64,000 nt of DNA, taken from positions 1 through 64,000 of the forward strand of contig NZ_QOCH01000010.1 of the NCBI RefSeq assembly GCF_003318275.1, in the 5' to 3' direction. This DNA is from Marinobacter sp. F3R11. Lineage in GTDB: Bacteria; Pseudomonadota; Gammaproteobacteria; Pseudomonadales; Oleiphilaceae. This document shows, in pieces, positions 34,320 to 43,178 of this stretch (position 1 is the first letter of the stretch; each line of letters starts with the position of its first letter). The translations under genes were made by a program, and so were the position numbers. Under the pieces are notes generated by a model, which was given only the letters and a program-made list of their open reading frames with translations, was not told the DNA's origin and ran no database searches.

Positions 34320-35294
34320 ATGAAGAACCAAGCCATTATGGCAGTGGCATTTGCCACTACTCTTGTTGCTAGCCCCGCTTTTTCTCAGGATCGGGCTGGA
34401 TGGCCGGATAACTTTACCGTGGGAACGGCCAGTCAGGGCGGTACTTACTTTGCCTATGGCTCCGGTTGGGCCAATTTTGTTGCAGAAAATCTGGGTGTTT
34501 CCGGTGGCGCTGAAATCACTGGTGGTCCAATGCAGAACATGGCACTGGTTCATACCGGAGATCTCAAATTCGGTCTGACTACCATGGGGCCTGCCCGTGA
34601 GTCATTGGATGGCAATAGCCCGCTCGCACCAGGCATGAAGATGGATAACGTTTGTGCCATGTTCCCGATGTATGAAACGCCTTTCTCGGTTACTGCGCTC
34701 AGCAGTTCCGGTATCACCTCTATTTCGGATATTCCCGACGGCGCCACTATCGGTTTTGGCCCGGCGGGTTCAACCTCTGATACCTATTTTCCACGCATGA
34801 TGGAAACCCTGGGAGTAAAGTTCGAGCGTCGTAATGGCAGCTGGTCGGACCTTGGTGGTCAGCTTCAGGATGGCTTGATTGATGTTGTGGCCTTTGCTGC
34901 TGGTATTCCGATTCCGGCGGTAAGCCAGCTGGAAGTTCAGACTGATGTAAACATCATCAGTATGACGGACGAAGAAGCGAAGAAGATTACAGATAACTTC
35001 CCGGTATCTGAGTTTATTATTCCTGCCAGCACCTACCAGTCGCTGGATGAACCTTCGCGCGTGGTTTCCATGTGGAACTTTGCCATGGTGAACTGCGATG
35101 TGCCGGAAAGCTTTGTATACGAAATCACAAAGCTGACCATGGAGCAGAACGAAAGAATGGTTTCCATTCACAAAGCTGCCCGCAACTCGATTCCTGAGAA
35201 TTACAGCAAGAACAATGTGCTGCCCTGGCATCCGGGTGCTGCTCGCTGGTTCAATGAAAACGGGTATACCATCGAAGAAAGCATGATCAAGTAA
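34320..35294 (+). CDS. TAXI-family TRAP transporter solute receptor
   Basis: A 324-residue periplasmic receptor of the TAXI type (TRAP-associated extracytoplasmic immunogenic). Signal peptide cut after about residue 22 (PAFS-QDR). The mature start has FTVGTASQGGTYFAYGSGWANFV, the family's T-A/G-x-x-G-G-T-Y pattern, and the second domain has GFGPAGSTSDTYFPRM. TAXI systems of known substrate take up glutamate or 2-oxoglutarate-like acids; here it is unknown. ATG 34320 follows GGGAG. Expression is probably sigma-54 dependent. Confidence 0.93.
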   Translation: MKNQAIMAVAFATTLVASPAFSQDRAGWPDNFTVGTASQGGTYFAYGSGWANFVAENLGVSGGAEITGGPMQNMALVHTGDLKFGLTTMGPARESLDGNSPLAPGMKMDNVCAMFPMYETPFSVTALSSSGITSISDIPDGATIGFGPAGSTSDTYFPRMMETLGVKFERRNGSWSDLGGQLQDGLIDVVAFAAGIPIPAVSQLEVQTDVNIISMTDEEAKKITDNFPVSEFIIPASTYQSLDEPSRVVSMWNFAMVNCDVPESFVYEITKLTMEQNERMVSIHKAARNSIPENYSKNNVLPWHPGAARWFNENGYTIEESMIK

Positions 35295-35321
35295 TTCCGT
35301 TGATTTGAACGCTTGACCAAA

Positions 35322-35340
35322 AGGGGCCTGCAAGGCCCCT
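35322..35340 (+). terminator. First intercistronic hairpin after the TAXI receptor gene
   Basis: AGGGGCC (35322-35328) pairs with GGCCCCT (35334-35340). No T-run follows. Together with the next hairpin it probably limits readthrough or protects the receptor message, so more receptor than permease is made. Confidence 0.5.
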
Positions 35341-35348
35341 GAACAATA

Positions 35349-35367
35349 GCCGGCAAATTCTGCCGGC
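35349..35367 (+). terminator. Second intercistronic hairpin before the fused permease
   Basis: GCCGGCA (35349-35355) pairs with TGCCGGC (35361-35367) around a five-base loop, nine bases after the previous hairpin and 28 bases before the permease start. No T-run. Confidence 0.45.
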
Positions 35368-35395
35368 ACCGATTTGCCTGTAGGCAGGATCCCCA

Positions 35396-37576
35396 ATGAC
35401 ACTTGAACGACACCCCCAAGATTTTTCCGATGTGGAGGTGGGCGAAGACCATGTGCTTGCCCACGACGTGGATAAAGAGCCTGTAGAGGCAAACCGAAGG
35501 CTGTTTGAAGGCGGCATGCTGAAGTTTGTTACTTTGCTGGCGATTGTATACTCATCATTCCATCTTTATTCTCTGAACATTTCGCCGCTGGAAACCTGGT
35601 CGTTCAGGATTGTGCACATTGCAGGTGCCCTTGCTCTGGGTTTTATTCTGTTTGCCGGCGCCCGTTTTGTTTCTGCAGAAGAAGGCTCTGCACGTCACCG
35701 CTGGACAACATGGGTTGGTGCGGTAGCGCTATTGCCTGCACTTTATGCGCTGTACCAGACATTCTCATTCTGGCAGATGGTTCAGAACGGTGCCATGCGT
35801 ATCCCTGCTGATCTGGAAACCTGGCACTTTGGCTGGCCTCTTTTGGCTGCAACCGGTGTGGGAATTGTCTTGAGCTGGTTCCACCAGCGTGAACGCTCGC
35901 GCTTCAGCGTGCCGGATCTGGTTCTGATTCTGTGTTCCATCGCTGTCGCAGCTTATTTCCTCGTGGCTTATAACTCTGCAATGCGTATGTCTACAGGTAC
36001 CTCTTTTGCACCTGTGGGTATCTCCTTTGCGGCGGTAGCTGGCACAGCGTTGATTATGGAGCTTACCCGAAGGGTGGCCGGTCTGGCGCTGGTGATTATC
36101 GGGCTGGTGTTTCTTGTGTATGTGTTTGCCGGCCCTTATCTGCCAGGCTTCCTTGGCTATCCGGGTCTGTCGGTACAGCGCTTTTTCAGCCAGGTTTACA
36201 CCGATGCCGGTATTCTTGGGCCCACCACCGCGGTGTCGTCTACTTACATCATTCTTTTCATTATCTTCGCCGCATTTTTGCAATCATCAAAAGTGGGTGA
36301 TTACTTTGTGAACTTTGCGTTTGCCGCCGCCGGGCGCTCTCGCGGTGGCCCTGCCAAGGTGTCCATTTTTGCCTCCGGTCTTATGGGTATGATCAACGGC
36401 ACCAGTGCCGGTAACGTGGTATCTACCGGTTCACTGACTATCCCGCTGATGAAGAAAGTGGGATACAGCAAAAAATCTGCTGGCGCTGTGGAAGCAGCGG
36501 CATCGACCGGTGGCCAGATCATGCCTCCGATCATGGGGGCGGGCGCCTTCATCATGGCCGAAATTACCGGTATTCCTTACACCGAAATTGCCATTGCTGC
36601 CATTATCCCTGCGATTCTGTATTTCGCGTCGGTTTACTTCATGGTTGATTTTGAAGCCGCAAAAACCGGCATGCGTGGTATGCGGGAAGATGAGCTGCCC
36701 AAACTCCGCACTATGGTCAAACAGTGCTATCTGTTCCTGCCGATCATCATTCTGGTGGTGGCTCTGTTTATTGGCTATTCGGTGATACGTGCCGGTACTC
36801 TGGCCATGGTTTCTGCGGCGGTTGTCAGCTGGTTCTCTCCCAACAAGATGGGTATCAGGCAGATTCTGCATGCGCTGGAAACAGCATCTTATATGGCTAT
36901 TCAGATTATCGTGGTGTGTGCGGCGGCAGGCGTTATCGTGGGGGTTATTTCCCTGACCGGTGTTGGTGCCCGCTTCTCGGTACTGTTGCTTGACGTGGCA
37001 GAGGCCAGCCAGCTACTGGCGCTGATCTTCGCCATGTTTATCTCCATCCTCCTGGGTATGGGGATGCCCACAACGGCTGCTTATGCTGTTGCCGCGTCTG
37101 TAGTGGCTCCAGGCCTTGTGCAGTTGGGCATTGAGCCGCTGACGGCCCACTTCTTTGTGTTCTATTTCGCGGTTGTTTCTGCCATTACGCCACCGGTTGC
37201 GCTGGCGTCCTATGCGGCGGCAGGAATCTCCGGTGCAAACGCCATGGAAACTTCAGTAGCGTCTTTCCGGATTGGTATTGCAGCATTCATCGTACCCTTC
37301 ATGTTTTTCTACAACGGCGCGCTGTTGATGGAAGCAGGCTGGTTTGATATTGCCCGTGCACTGGTTACCGCACTCTTTGGTGTGTACCTGCTGTCTGGCG
37401 GTGTGTTGGGCTGGTTTGGCAACGTATCGGCCTCATGGGTAGCCCGCTTGTTGCTGATTGGTGCGGCACTGTTGATGATTGAGGGCGGGCTGATATCCGA
37501 CCTTGCCGGCCTGGGGCTCGCAGCAGTCGCGTTCCTGATGCAACGTCAGCGCAAGGTTCGAATGGCTGCGGCCTGA
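35396..37576 (+). CDS. TAXI-TRAP fused permease (DctQM fusion)
   Basis: A 726-residue inner-membrane protein in which the small (four-segment) and large (12-segment) TRAP permease domains are joined, as usual for TAXI systems. A hydrophilic N-terminus of about 45 residues precedes the first helix. The DctM half has GPTTAVSSTYIILFIIFAAFLQSS, GMINGTSAGNVVSTGSLTIPLMKK, the GGQIMPPIMGAGAFIMAE signature, and ILLGMGMPTTAAYAVAASVVAPGLV. ATG 35396 follows AGGA with seven bases between. It is 101 bases after the receptor gene. Confidence 0.94.
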   Translation: MTLERHPQDFSDVEVGEDHVLAHDVDKEPVEANRRLFEGGMLKFVTLLAIVYSSFHLYSLNISPLETWSFRIVHIAGALALGFILFAGARFVSAEEGSARHRWTTWVGAVALLPALYALYQTFSFWQMVQNGAMRIPADLETWHFGWPLLAATGVGIVLSWFHQRERSRFSVPDLVLILCSIAVAAYFLVAYNSAMRMSTGTSFAPVGISFAAVAGTALIMELTRRVAGLALVIIGLVFLVYVFAGPYLPGFLGYPGLSVQRFFSQVYTDAGILGPTTAVSSTYIILFIIFAAFLQSSKVGDYFVNFAFAAAGRSRGGPAKVSIFASGLMGMINGTSAGNVVSTGSLTIPLMKKVGYSKKSAGAVEAAASTGGQIMPPIMGAGAFIMAEITGIPYTEIAIAAIIPAILYFASVYFMVDFEAAKTGMRGMREDELPKLRTMVKQCYLFLPIIILVVALFIGYSVIRAGTLAMVSAAVVSWFSPNKMGIRQILHALETASYMAIQIIVVCAAAGVIVGVISLTGVGARFSVLLLDVAEASQLLALIFAMFISILLGMGMPTTAAYAVAASVVAPGLVQLGIEPLTAHFFVFYFAVVSAITPPVALASYAAAGISGANAMETSVASFRIGIAAFIVPFMFFYNGALLMEAGWFDIARALVTALFGVYLLSGGVLGWFGNVSASWVARLLLIGAALLMIEGGLISDLAGLGLAAVAFLMQRQRKVRMAAA

Positions 37577-37591
37577 GACCATGCCCTTATT

Positions 37592-37622
37592 GCCCGTGCC
37601 CTTGTTCTTCAAGGGGGCGGGC
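37592..37622 (+). terminator. Hairpin between fused permease and sensor kinase
   Basis: CCCTTG (37599-37604) pairs with CAAGGG (37610-37615), and the stem is extended by GCCCG (37592-37596) with CGGGC (37618-37622). No T-run; may weaken readthrough into the kinase gene. Confidence 0.45.
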
Positions 37623-37663
37623 GATACTCTGGCGTCCTTGATCGGTGTTGCAGGAACCGGGCT

Positions 37664-39478
37664 ATGTCCTACCGGATAGGCGCTTTTGTTGTATTCGTTA
37701 TTACTCTTCTGGTGTCCTGGATACTGGGTGGCTGGGTTGGCTACCGGCAGGTCGAACAGGACAGTATCGAAGAGTCTTTCCGCTACCGCCAGCTTGTCGG
37801 GAACGAGCTGAACCGGTATTTACCCATTCCCGGACTGATGGCTGAGCACCCGATACTGGCAGAGGCTTTGAGCTCTCCGGATAACCCGGAGGTGATTCAC
37901 CGGGCGAATGAGCAGATGCAGCGTATGGCGGCTATTGCAGGAAGCTCGGATGTCTATTTGATGGATACGTCGGGCCTGACGATTGCAGCTAATAACTATC
38001 AGCAGGCCGATAGCTTTGTGGGCCGGAACTTTGCGTTCAGGCCATATTTTTACGAAGCAATGGAAGGTGGTGATTCCGCAGTCTATTTTGCGCTGGGGCT
38101 TATGTCCGGAGTGCGAGGTCTCTACTTTTCCCATCCGGTTCGGGGCCAGGATTCCAGGATTCTGGGCATTGTCACTGTGAAAGTACTGGTTCATGAGCTT
38201 GAGTCCCAGTGGCACCGGCCGGATTCCACACGTGAGGCGGAGATGGTAGTGCTGGATGAAGCCGGTGTGAGCTTTCTGGCCAGCAAGCCGGAATGGCTGT
38301 ATCGCGATTTTACCGGCAGTGCGGAAAAGGCGCCGGGCGAAGCTTCACGCCAGCGTTACCCTGAGCGTGATCTGGAGCCTGTTTCTCTGCAGTACCTTGG
38401 TAAGCCCTGGGGATTGTCTGGTTTATCCGGCACCTTGCGTATCCGGGAGGATGGCGGAGGCCTTGAGTATCTGAGCGTTCGCACCCCTCTGCCAAGGCTG
38501 GACTGGACGCTGCAGGTTATGGTGAGTACCCGTTCGGTAGTCTGGACGCGCCTGGGGTTTGTGACCGGCGGTATCGCGATCTATTTTGGCGTTCTGCTGG
38601 CGTGGCTCTATTTACGTGAACGCTATCGCCGTGAAGCGGAGCTGGCCTTGAGAGGAGAGCAGCTTGAGCGCAGGGTGGCCGAGCGAACGGCGGATCTGGA
38701 ACGCTCCAATCATAAGTTGCTGGGTGAAATACGGGAGCGTGAGCGCACCCAGGATGAATTGCGGGAAACTCAGCAGGAGCTGATCCAGGCGGCGAAGCTG
38801 GCGGTGCTGGGGCAGATGTCAGCCGGGCTTAATCATGAGATGAGTCAGCCTATTACTGCCATTCAGACCTATGCCAGAAACAGCCGGCGATTCCTGGAAA
38901 AAGGCGCTGCCGATATGGTGGATGCGAACCTCAGTGAAATTGTCATTCTGTGCGACAAAATGGCGGAGCTCACCCGTCAGTTCAAGGTATTCTCCCGCAA
39001 GTCTGAAGGCCCACCGACGATTGTGGATTTCCGTCTGGCGGTGGACGCATCCCTGAAAATCATTGCGGCACAGAAAAATAGTGCGGGCATTGATATCCGC
39101 TGGAAACGCCCCGCGCAGCCGGTTTTTTGTCACGGTGATCTGATCCGGATTGAACAGGTGATGGTCAATCTGCTTGCGAATGCGGTGCAGGCTGTTGAAG
39201 GTCTGGAGCAGCCGGAAATCACTATAGAGGTTGAGGGAAGAGACGGGATCTGGAGCTGTTTCGTGCGGGATAACGGGCCTGGACTGCCAGCGAATACCGA
39301 GCAGATTTTTGAACCTTTCTTCACCACCAAGTCCGTCAAGCAGGGGCTTGGGCTTGGTCTGTCCATATCGAGGCAGATTGCTGACGCTTTGGGAGGCAGG
39401 CTTACCGGTTGCAATCGCACTGATGCATCGGGTGCGGAATTTGAATTTACCCTGAAAAAACGTGAGGCCGTGGAATGA
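37664..39478 (+). CDS. DctB-like sensor histidine kinase
   Basis: A 604-residue membrane kinase. Helices at about residues 7-28 and 290-312 bracket a periplasmic double-Cache sensor of the DctB type, with NFAFRPYFYEAMEGGDSAVYFALGLMSGVRGLYFS as its ligand-site stretch. After a coiled-coil linker (LERRVAERTADLERSNHKL) come the phosphoacceptor His391 in GLNHEMSQPITAIQTYARN, characteristic of DctB, and the ATP-binding boxes DNGPGLP, FEPFFTTK and GLGLGLSISRQIADALGG. It overlaps the response regulator by four bases. It probably senses the TAXI substrate or a C4/C5 acid. Confidence 0.93.
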   Translation: MSYRIGAFVVFVITLLVSWILGGWVGYRQVEQDSIEESFRYRQLVGNELNRYLPIPGLMAEHPILAEALSSPDNPEVIHRANEQMQRMAAIAGSSDVYLMDTSGLTIAANNYQQADSFVGRNFAFRPYFYEAMEGGDSAVYFALGLMSGVRGLYFSHPVRGQDSRILGIVTVKVLVHELESQWHRPDSTREAEMVVLDEAGVSFLASKPEWLYRDFTGSAEKAPGEASRQRYPERDLEPVSLQYLGKPWGLSGLSGTLRIREDGGGLEYLSVRTPLPRLDWTLQVMVSTRSVVWTRLGFVTGGIAIYFGVLLAWLYLRERYRREAELALRGEQLERRVAERTADLERSNHKLLGEIRERERTQDELRETQQELIQAAKLAVLGQMSAGLNHEMSQPITAIQTYARNSRRFLEKGAADMVDANLSEIVILCDKMAELTRQFKVFSRKSEGPPTIVDFRLAVDASLKIIAAQKNSAGIDIRWKRPAQPVFCHGDLIRIEQVMVNLLANAVQAVEGLEQPEITIEVEGRDGIWSCFVRDNGPGLPANTEQIFEPFFTTKSVKQGLGLGLSISRQIADALGGRLTGCNRTDASGAEFEFTLKKREAVE

Positions 39479-40827
39479 CGGAACCCTCGGTAATTTTTGT
39501 GGATGATGACCCCCACATTCGCCAGGCCATTGCCCAGGCGCTGACCCTGGAAGATCTGTCTGTGCGCTGTTTTGAAGATGCAGAGTCGGGCATTGAGGTT
39601 ATTACGCCGGAATACTGTGGCGTTGTGCTTTGTGACTACAACATGCCGGGCATGGACGGGCTGGAGATGCTGAGTGCTGTCCAGGCTATGGACAAGACGA
39701 TTCCCGTTATTATTCTGACCGGTCAGGGCGATATCAGCACTGCGGTTTCTGCCATGCAGCAGGGCGCATACGATTTTATCGAGAAACCGTTCAAGCATGA
39801 TGAGCTGATTGAGTTGCTCCGGCACGCATTGGAGAAACGGCATCTGGCTTTGGAAAATCGTCGTCTCAAAGCCCAGTTACGCCATTTGACAAGGCCCGGT
39901 CCGAGGATTCTGGGCGGCACGCCCAGCATGCAGAAAGTGATGGATACCATTACACCCATTCTGGATATCGGGGCGAATATTCTGCTGTCTGGTGAAACCG
40001 GCTCTGGTAAAGATGCTCTGGCTCGTTACATTCACGAGAACAGCCCAAGGGCTGCCCATAACTTTGTTGCTATTAACTGCGGAGCGGTTCCGGAAAACCT
40101 GATTGAAAGTGAGCTTTTCGGGCACGAGGTCGGGGCCTTCACCGGTGCGGATAAACGCCGCATCGGGAAGATTGAACACGCCAATCAAGGGACGCTGTTC
40201 CTGGATGAAGTTGAAAGCATGCCCATGCCACTTCAGATCAAGTTGCTTCGCGTGCTGGAAGAGCAAAGGGTGGAGCGCCTGGGCAGTAACCAGGTTCAGG
40301 AACTGGATGTGCGTATTATTGCGGCCACCAAAGCTGATCTCAAAGCCCTCAGTGATGAAGGCAATTTCCGGGCGGATCTCTATTACCGGCTGAACGTGGT
40401 CAAGGTGGATATTCCGCCCTTGCGCGAGCGCAAAGAAGACATCCCTATGCTGTTTCACCACTTTGTTCTGATTGCCGCCGCACGTTATGACCGGGAGAGT
40501 ATTCCGCTGGATGCGAGCCAGGCAGCCCGCTTAATGCACCACAGTTGGCCGGGCAATGTCCGGGAATTGCGTAACCTGGCAGAGCGATATGTACTGCTTG
40601 GTCCGTCTGCTCTGGATGAAAGTGAGCCTGTGGCCAAGGCGGATGTGAGTGGGCGGCGTACGCTTGCAGAGATGATGGACAGCTTTGAGCATTCCATATT
40701 GACCAGTGCACTCAATGCCTGCCATGGAAGTATCAAGGACACCATGGTGCAACTGGGTGTTGCCCGTAAGACCCTCTACGACAAAATGAAGAAGCATGGC
40801 CTGGATAAGGCTCAGTTCAAAGACTGA
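39475..40827 (+). CDS. DctD-like sigma-54-dependent response regulator
   Basis: A 450-residue NtrC-family activator: receiver domain (phosphoacceptor Asp54 in LCDYNMPGMDG), AAA+ domain with Walker A GETGSGKDA, the sigma-54-contact loop GAFTGA at residues 220-225, Walker B GTLFLDEVES, the WPGNVRELRNLAERY motif, and a C-terminal Fis-type helix-turn-helix (SIKDTMVQLGVARKTLYDKMKKHG). It should drive the sigma-54 promoter at 34231-34246. Its last codons and stop lie inside a terminator hairpin. Confidence 0.95.
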   Translation: MTEPSVIFVDDDPHIRQAIAQALTLEDLSVRCFEDAESGIEVITPEYCGVVLCDYNMPGMDGLEMLSAVQAMDKTIPVIILTGQGDISTAVSAMQQGAYDFIEKPFKHDELIELLRHALEKRHLALENRRLKAQLRHLTRPGPRILGGTPSMQKVMDTITPILDIGANILLSGETGSGKDALARYIHENSPRAAHNFVAINCGAVPENLIESELFGHEVGAFTGADKRRIGKIEHANQGTLFLDEVESMPMPLQIKLLRVLEEQRVERLGSNQVQELDVRIIAATKADLKALSDEGNFRADLYYRLNVVKVDIPPLRERKEDIPMLFHHFVLIAAARYDRESIPLDASQAARLMHHSWPGNVRELRNLAERYVLLGPSALDESEPVAKADVSGRRTLAEMMDSFEHSILTSALNACHGSIKDTMVQLGVARKTLYDKMKKHGLDKAQFKD

Positions 40828-40838
40828 GCCTTATCCGG
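40801..40838. terminator. Bidirectional terminator overlapping the response-regulator stop
   Basis: 40803-40816 is perfectly complementary to 40823-40836 (14 pairs, extendable to 16 with one G-U), with a six-base loop. The stop TGA (40825-40827) is inside the right arm, so the last nine codons of the regulator are part of the stem. It separates the regulator from the convergent phoH-like gene. Confidence 0.75.
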
Positions 40839-40849
40839 AAACTCCCGGT

Positions 40850-42247
40850 TTAAAGGTTGGCTTCTGCAAATTCCGCCAGTATTGAGCGCGGTACGCCTTG
40901 CAGATGAATATGCCCGCCATGACCGAAGGTTTTGAAGCGTTCCGTCATATAGGTCAGGCCGGAGCTGAGTGCGCTCAGGTACGGAGTATCAATCTGCGCC
41001 AGGTTACCCAGGCAGATCACCTTGGAGCCGTTACCCGCACGGGTAATAATGGTCTTGATCTGGTGCGGTGTCAGGTTCTGGGATTCATCAATAATAATCA
41101 GACTGTGCTGGAAGCTGCGGCCACGAATGTAGTTCATGGATTTGAAGTGCAGGGGTACCTTGCTGAGAATGTAGTCCACGCTGGCGGTCATATTCTCATC
41201 GTCTTCGTGCAGTGCTTCCAGGTTGTCCACGATGGCACCCAGCCAGGGCTCCATTTTCTCGGCTTCTGTGCCGGGAAGGAAACCGATATCCTCATCCAGC
41301 CCCTGGGTTGAACGGGTTGCAATAATCCGCTTGTAGAGCTTGCTGGCAACGGTCATTTCAATGCAGGCAGCCAGCGCCAGAATGGTTTTTCCTGATCCCG
41401 CCGAGCCGGTGAGATTAACCAGGTGAATATCCGGATCCAGCAGCAGGTTCAGGGCCATGGCCTGATAGATATCCCGGGGCACCAGCCCCCAGACTTCTTC
41501 GTTCATCAGGTCGTGCTGGTGCAAGTCCCGGATAACCACCTGGGTATCCGTAATCTTGACAGCCCTGCCTATAAACCCTTGTTCATCAAGAACATATTCA
41601 TTGACATTGAGTTTGGCCAGTTCACCTTCGCGCTTGAGAATATGTTCGGTTATGCCATCCCGCTGTACAGTTTCCACTTTAGAGATGGTGTCCCAGAAGG
41701 AATTAGGGAACTCGATGTAACCCTTCGGCAACAGATCAATGTCGTCCAGAAGCTGATCGTTGTGATAATCCTGGGCTTCCACGCCAAAACCACGGGCTTT
41801 AAGCCGCATGTTGATATCTTTGCTGACCAGTATGATATCCCGGGACTTGTGTCGCTCCTGAAGCGCTGCAAGTGTGTTGATGATCTTGTTGTCGTTCAGG
41901 TGCTGAGGCAGCGAATGGTCACCTGCATGCTCTGTGCTCATCAGTATGGACAGGGTGCCCAGAGGTTTTGCCATCTTGGCCCGTACGATGGGTACACCTT
42001 TTTCTATGTCTTTCGGGCTGGCGTCACCAAGCAATTTGTCGATGGTGCGGATAGCCTGGCGACAATCAGCCGCTACACTCTGTTTGCCGGATTTCAGGCC
42101 GTCGAGCTCTTCCAGGACCGTCATGGGGATAATGACATCGTGTTCTTCAAAATTGAGGAGGGCATTTGGATCGTGGATCAGGACGTTGGTGTCGAGGACG
42201 TACATTTTTCGTCGAGCTTGCGGTGCTTTTTCCGGGGTTCTGGGCAT
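40850..42247 (-). CDS. PhoH-family ATPase with N-terminal PIN domain
   Basis: A 465-residue two-domain protein. Residues 14-150 are a PIN nuclease domain (MYVLDTNVLIHDPNAL, later Asp residues and LVSKDINMRLKARGFG); residues 230-465 are a PhoH ATPase with Walker A TGSAGSGKT and Walker B IIIDESQNLTPHQIKTIITRAG. PIN-PhoH proteins of this type (PhoH2/YlaK) have been reported as RNA helicase-nucleases; this is family knowledge. It follows the CBS-domain gene by 24 bases on the minus strand. Confidence 0.92.
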   Translation of the reverse strand: MPRTPEKAPQARRKMYVLDTNVLIHDPNALLNFEEHDVIIPMTVLEELDGLKSGKQSVAADCRQAIRTIDKLLGDASPKDIEKGVPIVRAKMAKPLGTLSILMSTEHAGDHSLPQHLNDNKIINTLAALQERHKSRDIILVSKDINMRLKARGFGVEAQDYHNDQLLDDIDLLPKGYIEFPNSFWDTISKVETVQRDGITEHILKREGELAKLNVNEYVLDEQGFIGRAVKITDTQVVIRDLHQHDLMNEEVWGLVPRDIYQAMALNLLLDPDIHLVNLTGSAGSGKTILALAACIEMTVASKLYKRIIATRSTQGLDEDIGFLPGTEAEKMEPWLGAIVDNLEALHEDDENMTASVDYILSKVPLHFKSMNYIRGRSFQHSLIIIDESQNLTPHQIKTIITRAGNGSKVICLGNLAQIDTPYLSALSSGLTYMTERFKTFGHGGHIHLQGVPRSILAEFAEANL

Positions 42248-42271
42248 AGGTGTCGCTACCTCTGTGGTGGA

Positions 42272-42763
42272 TCAGTCGATGCGGGCGCAGCGTTTCGTAA
42301 GCTCCTCATCCGAGACGATTTTCAACATATCGTATGTGGTCACGATGCCAGTGATCTTTGAACCTTGGGTTACAAAGATCCGGTGCAAGTGCTCACTCAT
42401 CATGATATTGGCAATGTCGCGCACAGGCGTGGATTCGTCAACAGATAAAACGATGGGTGTCATGATATCCCTGACCTCAACCGGCACTTTGCCCATTTCT
42501 TCAAAAAGTATCATGCGCAGGCGCCGAGCCTCCTGCTGGTCTTCTGCCGTGAGCTCTTTGTCGGCGTCAGTCCTGTTGGCATTCCAGCGGAATTCTGTGA
42601 TGTCTTTGAGTGTGACTATGCCGACAATTTCGTCCGAGTCGTCGGTGACCGGGCTGCCGGTAATTTCATTTTCAGTAAGAAACCGGGCCAGGCGGTCCAT
42701 AGTCCAGGATTGCGGTACGGCTTTGATGTTGGGCGTCATTATCTCGTAAGCGAGAACGGTCAT
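42272..42763 (-). CDS. Tandem CBS-domain protein
   Basis: A 163-residue soluble protein made almost wholly of two CBS domains: the first starts IMTPNIKAVPQSWTMDRLARFL with GSPVTDDSDEIVGIVTLKDITEF, the second starts DIMTPIVLSVDESTPVRDIANIM with HRIFVTQGSKITGIVTTYDML. Such stand-alone pairs usually bind adenine nucleotides and regulate a partner; the partner is not evident. It lies between minE and the phoH-like gene. Confidence 0.88.
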   Translation of the reverse strand: MTVLAYEIMTPNIKAVPQSWTMDRLARFLTENEITGSPVTDDSDEIVGIVTLKDITEFRWNANRTDADKELTAEDQQEARRLRMILFEEMGKVPVEVRDIMTPIVLSVDESTPVRDIANIMMSEHLHRIFVTQGSKITGIVTTYDMLKIVSDEELTKRCARID

Positions 42764-42862
42764 CGAGTTTACTCTGCCTTGTGAAGTCCCTGATCCAAAG
42801 CTTAGCGTGTCATGCCTTGCCCGTCACCTCTTAGTTACCTGGCGGGTCTTTGTCTACGAATC

Positions 42863-42889
42863 CGCCCGCCCGTTGGATACGGGCAGGCG
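42863..42889. terminator. Hairpin downstream of minE
   Basis: CGCC plus GCCCGT (within 42863-42873) pair with ACGGGC plus GGCG (42879-42889), with one mismatch. TTTT follows on the plus strand only. It lies 35 bases after the minE stop and probably ends the min transcript or marks the gap to the CBS gene. Confidence 0.45.
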
Positions 42890-42923
42890 TTTTCTGTCTG
42901 TAGCCTGTCTGGTCAATGCCTGG

Positions 42924-43175
42924 TCAGCGTTCGGGCAGGGTTACGTTCAGTTCCAGAACAGAGCAACTGTCGTTGCGATCCACTTCTACCTGGACCATAT
43001 CATCACTGATCTGGACGTATTTCCGAATCACTGCCAGCAGCTCTTGTTGTAACTGCGGCAGGTAATCTGGCTGATCGCGCTGACCGCGTTCGTGAGCCAC
43101 GATAATCTGCAGCCGCTCTTTAGCTACGTTTGCAGTACCGGTTTTCTTGCCTCTGAAATAATCGAGGAAACTCAT
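42924..43175 (-). CDS. minE: Cell division topological specificity factor MinE
   Basis: The 83-residue MinE stimulates MinD ATPase and creates the pole-to-pole oscillation that keeps MinCD away from midcell. The N-terminal amphipathic [11 protein letters not shown] is the membrane-targeting part; [30 protein letters not shown] holds the anti-MinCD helix, and the C-terminal half is the topological specificity domain. Three bases separate it from minD. Confidence 0.97.
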   Translation of the reverse strand: MSFLDYFRGKKTGTANVAKERLQIIVAHERGQRDQPDYLPQLQQELLAVIRKYVQISDDMVQVEVDRNDSCSVLELNVTLPER

Positions 43176-43178
43176 GGC

